Source: Flavobacteriales bacterium
GTDB taxonomy: Bacteria; Bacteroidota; Bacteroidia; Flavobacteriales_D; Crocinitomicaceae
DNA length: 64,000 bases
Assembly: GCA_947462255.1 (NCBI GenBank)
Contig: CANHOA010000002.1
Span: 105,536-169,535 of the forward strand
Direction of reading: 5' to 3'
Of this stretch, positions 58,402-64,000 are shown in pieces; the stretch's first letter is position 1; each line of letters starts with the position of its first letter. Position numbers and translations under genes: made by a program. The notes beneath the pieces are model-generated. The model did not search any database, was not told the DNA's origin, and saw only the letters and a list, made by a program, of their open reading frames with translations.

Positions 58402-59769
58402 TTATAAGAATAATATTCCAAATAAAGAAATGAGAATAATGCCGATAATATTCAATATTAGGCCAGCTTTCGCCATTTGTGCCATAGAAACAAAACCAGA
58501 AGAAAAAACAATAGCATTCGGCGGCGTTCCCATAGGAAGCATAAAGGCACAACTTGCCGCTAAGGTAAGAGGAATACATAGTTGTAGCATATCAAATCCA
58601 GCTGATTTTGCGAATGCAGCAACAATTGGAACACAAATAACGACCAAGGCTAAGTTAGATAATAATTCTGATGCGAAAATAGTTATAGCGACCATTACAA
58701 CAATAATGACAAAGATCGATTCATTATTAAAGGATGCGAGTACATCCGTTAAAAGAGCTACAATCCCATTTACTTCTAACATTTTAGCAAGTGCTAATCC
58801 ACCACCAAAGAGCAATAAAATTCCCCAAGGTAATTTTTCAGTATCCGACCAGTTTAATAGTGGCTTTTGCGATTTATTAGCTGGAATAATAAACAGTAAG
58901 ACAGCGCCTAAAATAGCCACGTTTTCATCGTCGTATTTTACAGGTGTAAGATCATTGATTAAATCCTTAAAGACCCATAAAAGGACTACCCCACCAAATA
59001 CTAAAATCACCCTAATTTGTTCCGTGGACCAAGGTTTTTTCACAATTTTAAAATCATGTAAATCCAGTCGTTCTTTACCCAACGACAAATAAAAATAAAT
59101 GTAGGTTATGAAAAGCAATAACAAACTAATGGGCAAGGCAATTTTCATCCATTCAAAAAAGCCTATGGTAATCCCATAGTTTTGCTCTAAAATAGCAGCC
59201 ATTTGCGCATTGGTTGGCGTACCGACAAGTGTTGCCATACCACCAATACTCGATGCATAAGCGATCGATAGCACTAAATAAAGACTAAACTTTGATTTTT
59301 GATGTGAAACTGGGAGTGCATGAATTACAGCCATTGCCATGGGAAGCATCATCAAGGCAGTTGCTGTATTTGAAATCCACATGCTAATTAATCCGGTACT
59401 AAAAATAAAACCAAGTAAAATTCTAGGTTTTGAATCCCCCACTATCGTTAATATTCCGTGAGCAATTTGTTCGTGCACCCGCCATTTTTCAAGACCTAAG
59501 GCCAAGATAAATCCACCCAAAAATAAATAAACGTTGCTATTACCGTAAGCACTTGCTAAATCAACAGGTTTAAGAATTCCTAATGGAATAGCTAGAACCA
59601 AAGGAAGAAGCGCTGTTAAATAAATGGGAATAATCTCTAAAATCCACAGAAAAACCATTAATCCACCGAGTGCAAGCGCATTCCAAAAAGCAGATTTTCC
59701 ACCTGAGACAAACAATATGAAAAAGAAACCAATAAACCCAAATAAGGCAAAAATTGATTTCCACTTCAT
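58402..59769 (-). CDS. SLC13/DASS-family anion:Na+ symporter
   Basis: A 455-residue membrane protein with about 12 hydrophobic segments. The SNTATALMMLPMAMAV block and the AASCAFMLPMGTPPNAIVF motif carry the duplicated SNT-type sodium/substrate sites of the divalent anion:Na+ symporter family, which move C4-dicarboxylates, citrate or sulfate. Substrate cannot be assigned. Nine bases upstream is the stop of a small gene on the same strand, so co-transcription is likely. Confidence 0.88.
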   Translation of the reverse strand: MKWKSIFALFGFIGFFFILFVSGGKSAFWNALALGGLMVFLWILEIIPIYLTALLPLVLAIPLGILKPVDLASAYGNSNVYLFLGGFILALGLEKWRVHEQIAHGILTIVGDSKPRILLGFIFSTGLISMWISNTATALMMLPMAMAVIHALPVSHQKSKFSLYLVLSIAYASSIGGMATLVGTPTNAQMAAILEQNYGITIGFFEWMKIALPISLLLLFITYIYFYLSLGKERLDLHDFKIVKKPWSTEQIRVILVFGGVVLLWVFKDLINDLTPVKYDDENVAILGAVLLFIIPANKSQKPLLNWSDTEKLPWGILLLFGGGLALAKMLEVNGIVALLTDVLASFNNESIFVIIVVMVAITIFASELLSNLALVVICVPIVAAFAKSAGFDMLQLCIPLTLAASCAFMLPMGTPPNAIVFSSGFVSMAQMAKAGLILNIIGIILISLFGILFL

Positions 59770-59778
59770 CCTATACTT

Positions 59779-60039
59779 TTACTGGTTTAAAGTATTTAAA
59801 GCATCAACAAAATAATCAGATTTAGTACCGATCTCAGTATGGATAGCTCTAAATGCTGCTTTACCTTTAGCCTTATTCATTTTACTTAATTGATCGTCTT
59901 GAAAATCAGCTACTTCTGTAATTAACTTTTCAGTTGCTTTCAGCTTATTCGGATCTGCAATTTGTATAAAATAACATTCGTCCACTATATCAAAGACCAT
60001 TTCATTTAGCCCTTTTTTTAAAATTCTTTTATTTCCCAT
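59779..60039 (-). CDS. Small conserved protein of unknown function
   Basis: An 86-residue, mostly helical, soluble protein starting MGNKRILKKGLNEMVFDIVDECYF. From memory this opening resembles short hypothetical proteins in other Bacteroidota, but no function is known to me. It has no membrane segment. It lies immediately upstream of the SLC13 gene. Its promoter region borders the direct-repeat interval. Confidence 0.65.
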   Translation of the reverse strand: MGNKRILKKGLNEMVFDIVDECYFIQIADPNKLKATEKLITEVADFQDDQLSKMNKAKGKAAFRAIHTEIGTKSDYFVDALNTLNQ

Positions 60040-60523
60040 TTGTATTTTTTTTTATCAAAAGTAGTGAGTTTATTCTATCTTTTATTGTCCTTACTAAAGA
60101 TATTTTTGTCTTGTTACGATTGAAAGCGTTGCCATGGCTACTATTGGGAGGGAAATACTTTTTTTATAAGGTAAAGAATATTGAAGTCCAGATAACTTTG
60201 GATTTGCTATTTCTAATGAGAAACATCTAGGACTTATATTACTTACAATAAAATATTATTTCCTCCTCAAAAACAATTTTCAATTACTGCCTCTTACATC
60301 AAAATTGAATACTAAATGCAAGAGGTGACAAGTAAATTATTTGGCCCAATTCTAAAGTGATAGATAGGTTTAGAGCTGATGTTATTACAAATTAATACAA
60401 GATCAACTCATTTTTTTTTCTTAACTTCATACCTACAATAAATTCTGCTGATGTTAAAGCGGCAGATAAAAAGACGAAGTTGTTTGATGAGAAAAAAGAC
60501 GTAAATAGAAATAGCCATTAACT
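60040..60523. other. 484-base gene-poor gap before the Bro-N gene
   Basis: It holds the upstream region of the small gene to its left, the left 18-bp repeat (60119-60136), and AT-rich sequence without clear genes. The last 125 bases (60396-60521) are open in one frame and end in NSADVKAADKKTKLFDEKKD... with a stop two bases before the Bro-N ATG; this may be a gene remnant or chance. No RNA gene or hairpin terminator was seen. Confidence 0.6.
60119..60136 (+). repeat. Left 18-bp direct repeat
   Basis: ATTGAAAGCGTTGCCATG, repeated exactly at 61473-61490 in the same orientation, 1354 bases apart start to start. Confidence 0.85.
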
Positions 60524-61351
60524 ATGACTAAAGAAATAATTATTTTTGAAAACAGCCAAATCCGTAGGCATTACGATACAGAAAATGAGGTGTGGTATTT
60601 TTCATTGGTAGATATCGTTGGGGCATTGACAGATTCTGTGAACGCAACAGATTACCTAAAAAAAATGAGGAAGAGGGATGCTGAATTAAACAGCTACATA
60701 GGGACAAATTGTCCCCAGGTAGCCATGCTCACCAATGGTAAAAATCGTAAAACATTGGCTGGCAAGGTGGAACAAATTTTCAGGTTAATTCAATCCATTC
60801 CTTCACCAAAGGCAGAGCCCTTCAAACAATGGCTAGCCAAAGTCGGCTACGAGCGTTTACAAGAAATACAAGACCCCAGTTTAAGTATAGACAGAGCGCG
60901 TGATACCTGGAAAAACAAAGGACGCAGCGAAAAATGGATTCAACAACGTATGACGGGCCAAGAAACCCGAAATAAATTGACCGATTATTGGAAAGATAGC
61001 GGTGTTACAGAAAAAGATGAGTTTGCCTTATTGACCAATATTATACATCAGGAATGGACAGGGCTTACCGTAAAAAAACACAAAGAAATCAAAGGGTTGA
61101 AATCGCAGAATCTGCGAGATCACATGAGTGAAGCTGAATTGCTTTTCACTGCACTAGCAGAACTTTCAACACGTCAAATTGCTGAAACAAAAGATGCAAA
61201 AGGATTGACCGAGAATGCAAAAGCAAGTAAGAAAGGAGGGGGAATTGCCAAAAATGCCCGTAAAGAATTGGAAGCAAATACAGGAAAGAGTGTAGTAACA
61301 AGTGAAAACTTTTTGCCGCTTAAAAAGACTATAAATAAATCGAAAAAATAA
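60524..61351 (+). CDS. Bro-N-domain phage antirepressor-like protein
   Basis: A 275-residue protein with an N-terminal BRO-type DNA-binding domain (VWYFSLVDIVGALTDS, residues about 10-110), a middle region (FRLIQSIPSPKAEPFKQWLA, ERLQEIQDP) and a Lys-rich C-terminal tail (EANTGKSVVTSENFLPLKK). This layout matches Bro-N family proteins common in Bacteroidota prophages and mobile regions. The start ATG lies three bases after the stop of an upstream fragment. No other phage gene is nearby. Its target is unknown. Confidence 0.85.
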   Translation: MTKEIIIFENSQIRRHYDTENEVWYFSLVDIVGALTDSVNATDYLKKMRKRDAELNSYIGTNCPQVAMLTNGKNRKTLAGKVEQIFRLIQSIPSPKAEPFKQWLAKVGYERLQEIQDPSLSIDRARDTWKNKGRSEKWIQQRMTGQETRNKLTDYWKDSGVTEKDEFALLTNIIHQEWTGLTVKKHKEIKGLKSQNLRDHMSEAELLFTALAELSTRQIAETKDAKGLTENAKASKKGGGIAKNARKELEANTGKSVVTSENFLPLKKTINKSKK

Positions 61352-61472
61352 CAATTATTAATTTTTACGCATGCAACACTTCGATTTGCTTATGAGTGAT
61401 TGGAGGAAACAGCATTTAATGATTGTTTTTAGGAATTCAACCGTGCTGTAAGCTTTCTGTAAATATTATAAA

Positions 61473-61490
61473 ATTGAAAGCGTTGCCATG
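61473..61490 (+). repeat. Right 18-bp direct repeat
   Basis: Exact second copy of ATTGAAAGCGTTGCCATG, 26 bases before the next start codon. Its TTG (61483-61485) is 18 bases before TAATTTTA (61504-61511), a -33/-7-like pair for the methyltransferase gene. Confidence 0.85.
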
Positions 61491-61516
61491 CAATAAGATT
61501 AAGTAATTTTACAGGT

Positions 61517-62692
61517 ATGAATTATCCCATTATCCAACTCAGAAAAGCGAAAGATCATTCCGTATTGCGAAAACACCCTTGGGTATTTTCTGGCGCAATA
61601 TTTACTGACACCAGTGCCATAAAAGACGGTGATATCGTTGCCGTTCACAACCATCGAAACGACTTTTTGGCCATTGGTCATTTTCAGCATGCAACCATCT
61701 CAGTTAGAATTCAAACCTTTACAAATGAATTGATTAACGAGCATTTTTTCACTGAAAAGCTTAAAAACGCCCTCCAGTTGCGCTATGATTTGGGGCTTGA
61801 CAGCAAAGTGAATTCCATCTTTAGAATTTGTCATGGCGAAGGAGATGGATTGCCAGGATTAATCATAGATTACTACAACGGTGTTGCCGTTATTCAATGT
61901 CACTCGATAGGTATGTATCGTTGCATTGGGGATATTTCCATAGCGCTTCAAACCATACTGAAGGATAAACTAACAGCCATTTATTCCAAATCTTCCGATA
62001 CGCTATCAAGTAAAAATGAGATCGAGGACGCCTATTTATTTGGAGCATGTGAGCTACCTCATCAAGCAATGGAAAACGGCGTTAATTACCAAATTGATTG
62101 GATCAATGGACAAAAAACAGGGTTTTTTATTGACCAAAGAGAAAATCGAGCGATCCTTGGTAGGTATGCAAAAGGGAAGAAGATCTTGAATGCTTTTTGC
62201 TATTCAGGTGGATTCAGTTTACAAGCATTGTATAAAGGAGCAAGCATTGTGCATTCCTTAGATAGTTCAAAAAAAGCAATCGCTTTAACCGAGGAGAATA
62301 TCCTACTAAATACATTTAAAGGAAAGCATGCGTGTATTGTTGCAGACGCCATGGAATACCTAAAAGAAGTAGAAGAAGCGTACGATATTATCGTTATTGA
62401 TCCGCCTGCATTTGCCAAGCACCGCGATAAGCGTCACCAAGCTATCCAAGGGTACAAGCGTTTGAATGCACATGTATTTAGACAAATAAAACCAGGCGGG
62501 ATTATTTTTACATTTTCCTGCTCACAGGTTGTTGACAAACAACTTTTTACCAATACCATTATTGCAGCAGCGATTGAAGCAGGAAGAAACATTCGCATTT
62601 TAGAACAGTTACATCAACCAGCAGATCATCCGATCAGCGCTTTTCATCCAGAAGGTGAGTATTTAAAAGGCTTAATTTTACAAGTTGAATAA
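61517..62692 (+). CDS. RlmI-like class I SAM-dependent rRNA methyltransferase
   Basis: A 391-residue enzyme of the RlmI (23S rRNA m5C1962) family. An N-terminal PUA-like domain (LRKHPWVFSGAI) is followed by a central EEHEC-like region and a Rossmann methyltransferase with LNAFCYSGGFSLQA, the DPPAFAKHRDK active-site block and the FTFSCSQVV cysteine. The family methylates cytosine C5 in 23S rRNA; the exact site here is inferred. The -7-like TAATTTTA ends five bases before the ATG. The stop overlaps the next ATG by one base. Confidence 0.9.
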   Translation: MNYPIIQLRKAKDHSVLRKHPWVFSGAIFTDTSAIKDGDIVAVHNHRNDFLAIGHFQHATISVRIQTFTNELINEHFFTEKLKNALQLRYDLGLDSKVNSIFRICHGEGDGLPGLIIDYYNGVAVIQCHSIGMYRCIGDISIALQTILKDKLTAIYSKSSDTLSSKNEIEDAYLFGACELPHQAMENGVNYQIDWINGQKTGFFIDQRENRAILGRYAKGKKILNAFCYSGGFSLQALYKGASIVHSLDSSKKAIALTEENILLNTFKGKHACIVADAMEYLKEVEEAYDIIVIDPPAFAKHRDKRHQAIQGYKRLNAHVFRQIKPGGIIFTFSCSQVVDKQLFTNTIIAAAIEAGRNIRILEQLHQPADHPISAFHPEGEYLKGLILQVE

Positions 62693-64000
62693 TGCTAGAT
62701 TTTAAGTACAAAACACTTTTAGGAGTCGCATTACCCATGATGGTATCGGGATTTATTCAATCGATCGTATTAATAACCGATGCATCGTTTATTAGTCGGT
62801 ATTCGACGGATGCTTTTGATGCACTGGGAAACGGAGGCTTGATTTACATTACCCTTTACATGATGTTGGTTGGAATGAGTGATGGGTCTCAAATTATAAT
62901 CGCACGAAGAATTGGTGAAAATCGAATTGATGCTATAGGGCGAATATTTGGAACGACCGTTTTTACCCTTTTAATGATAGGGACAATACTGTTTTTAGTG
63001 CTGCATTTTTTAATACCCGATTGGATTATTAGTTATTCAGCTAATAAAAATATAGCCTCACTCCAAGGAGAATTCCTAAACATCCGCTCCTTCTCCTTGT
63101 TTTTCGCAGTGATTACATTAAGTATCCAAGCGATGCTGATTGCCAAAGGAAAAACGGTGGTAGTATTAATCGCTGCACTCATTACAGCAAGTACAAATGT
63201 AATATTAGCGTATAGTCTAATATTCGGAAATTTTGGTTTGCCAAGAATGGGAATTGAAGGCGCTGCACTTGCTTCTACATTGGCGGAAGCTTGCAGCATG
63301 ACTTTTCTAATTATTTACCTCTACTTCTCCATTGAACGGAGAGAATACCGTCTATTTTCCTATTTTTCGTTTCAGTGGAAATCATTCAAAGAATTACTAA
63401 AAGTAGGAAGTCCATTACTGATTCAAGGATTTGTTGCACTAGCCACTTGGACCTTGTTTTTTACTTGGATAGAGCAAAAAGGACATTTTGACCTAACCGT
63501 TTCGCAAAATATAAGGGCAATTTATTTTCTTGCCTTTGTGCCTATTTGGGGCTTTGCTGGCACAACAAAAACATATATTTCTCAATACATCGGAAGCGGC
63601 CAGTTTGACGCATTACCAATTATTCAACGCAGAATTCAACTGCTCACTTTTGGATTTCTACTCATTACATTTCATGGTGCCCTACTCTATCCCGAGGCCT
63701 TAATTCGCATGATCAATCCCGCAGAAATATATATTCAGAAAAGTGCTGGGATACTTAGATTAGTTTCTTGTTCCATCTTACTTTATGGATTAATTTCAGT
63801 TTATTTTCAAACCATTCACGGAAGCGGGAACACCTTAATATCCATGTTGATCGAAATTATTTCAGTTGTAAGTTATTCCATATTTAGTTACCTCTTCATT
63901 AAAGTATTTAATTGGGATATTTATTGGATTTGGACCGTGGAATATATTTATTTTAGTATTTTAGGAGGCTTGTCCTTGTTTTATTTAACCTTTTACAATT
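62692..64000 (+). CDS. MATE-family efflux transporter (3' end outside window)
   Basis: An open frame of 436 codons runs to the end of the window without a stop. The product is a polytopic membrane protein with the MATE N-terminal layout (LGVALPMMVSGFIQSIVLITD, AIGNGG-like LGNGGLIYITLYMML) and the later GIEGAALAS and IHGSGNT blocks. MATE proteins export drugs or metabolites against sodium or protons. The start ATG shares an A with the methyltransferase stop (TAATG), so the two genes are likely coupled. The C-terminal end is missing only because the window stops. Confidence 0.88.
   Translation, partial: MLDFKYKTLLGVALPMMVSGFIQSIVLITDASFISRYSTDAFDALGNGGLIYITLYMMLVGMSDGSQIIIARRIGENRIDAIGRIFGTTVFTLLMIGTILFLVLHFLIPDWIISYSANKNIASLQGEFLNIRSFSLFFAVITLSIQAMLIAKGKTVVVLIAALITASTNVILAYSLIFGNFGLPRMGIEGAALASTLAEACSMTFLIIYLYFSIERREYRLFSYFSFQWKSFKELLKVGSPLLIQGFVALATWTLFFTWIEQKGHFDLTVSQNIRAIYFLAFVPIWGFAGTTKTYISQYIGSGQFDALPIIQRRIQLLTFGFLLITFHGALLYPEALIRMINPAEIYIQKSAGILRLVSCSILLYGLISVYFQTIHGSGNTLISMLIEIISVVSYSIFSYLFIKVFNWDIYWIWTVEYIYFSILGGLSLFYLTFYN

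Larger units (their letters stand above)
60119..61490. mobile_element. Putative small mobile cassette carrying a Bro-N gene
   Basis: The interval bounded by the two 18-bp direct repeats holds one complete gene of a phage antirepressor type and otherwise gene-poor AT-rich sequence. No integrase or transposase lies inside and no terminal inverted repeats were found by eye. The repeat copy on the right carries the -33 TTG of the next gene's likely promoter, consistent with insertion just upstream of that gene. The inference of mobility rests on repeats and gene type only. Confidence 0.45.

Noticed and set aside
58430..59092. Open frame of 220 codons on the plus strand inside the SLC13 gene
   Set aside because: Fully antisense to a well-supported transporter and rich in residues expected from reading hydrophobic codons backwards; no signal or domain.
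60396..60521. Short open segment just before the Bro-N gene (NSADVKAADKKTKLF...)
   Set aside because: Reads like protein and could be a remnant of a truncated gene, but with about 40 codons and no start it cannot be told from chance; kept only as a note in the gap entry.

Overview
The window reads as a chromosomal segment of an AT-rich member of the Bacteroidota, most likely order Flavobacteriales. Support comes from type IX secretion genes (porV, porU, a PorP/SprF gene, gldJ), a secreted protease with a Por-type C-terminal sorting domain, a short primary sigma factor lacking region 1.1, a DUF4249 lipoprotein, and promoters of the Bacteroidota type (TTG about 19 bases upstream of TAnnTTTG) instead of E. 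coli-like boxes. The species cannot be fixed from the sequence alone; a Crocinitomicaceae-like lineage is a guess.

Layout. 1-10.5 kb: DsbD-type thiol reductase, topoisomerase III, a large secreted M4 metalloprotease, and an arginase-argS pair. 10.6-13.8 kb: tRNA-Ala(GGC) preceded by a truncated copy of its own 5' half that carries a 14-bp palindrome, then an accessory-looking run of four genes: a membrane protein with a G8 tract, two different YkuD-type L,D-transpeptidase-like proteins, and a probable LAS-type metallopeptidase. 13.9-25.3 kb: ftsK, an M14 carboxypeptidase, two lipoproteins (FKBP, DUF4249), priA and rpoD. 25.4-31.5 kb: trpS, plsC, gatC, and the pyrR-pyrB-STAS-rnz group with ispF. 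31.5-41.8 kb: the secretion/gliding locus porV-porU facing porP/sprF-gldJ-murF. 41.8-49.6 kb: prfB, gcvH, gyrB, a glutathione peroxidase, an OmpA-family protein, valS. 49.7-56.5 kb: NUDIX/pyrE divergent pair, SRPBCC, birA, rsfS, ftsH, a small DUF2007-like gene, cdsA, psd and a small Cys/Lys-rich exported protein. 56.6-64 kb: an acyl-CoA ligase, an SLC13 transporter, a small conserved protein, a Bro-N (phage antirepressor-like) gene inside an interval bounded by 18-bp direct repeats, an RlmI-like methyltransferase and a MATE transporter cut by the window end.

How the genes work together. PorV and PorU deliver and process proteins such as the M4 protease; GldJ belongs to the gliding motor/type IX machinery. 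PyrR, PyrB and PyrE belong to pyrimidine synthesis; CdsA, Psd and PlsC to phospholipid synthesis; MurF, the two YkuD proteins and the LAS-like enzyme to peptidoglycan. The genome is very compact: convergent genes often end within a few bases of each other or overlap, and one terminator (for rpoD) lies inside the neighbouring priA coding sequence.

Most notable: the divergent NUDIX/pyrE pair, whose start codons share one CATG with each gene's -7 box inside the other's codons; promoters abutting start codons (leaderless transcription likely); an intrinsic terminator ending 6 bases before murF; a GldJ enlarged by an insertion in its sulfatase-modifying-factor fold; the peptidoglycan cassette beside tRNA-Ala; and the direct-repeat-bounded Bro-N cassette.
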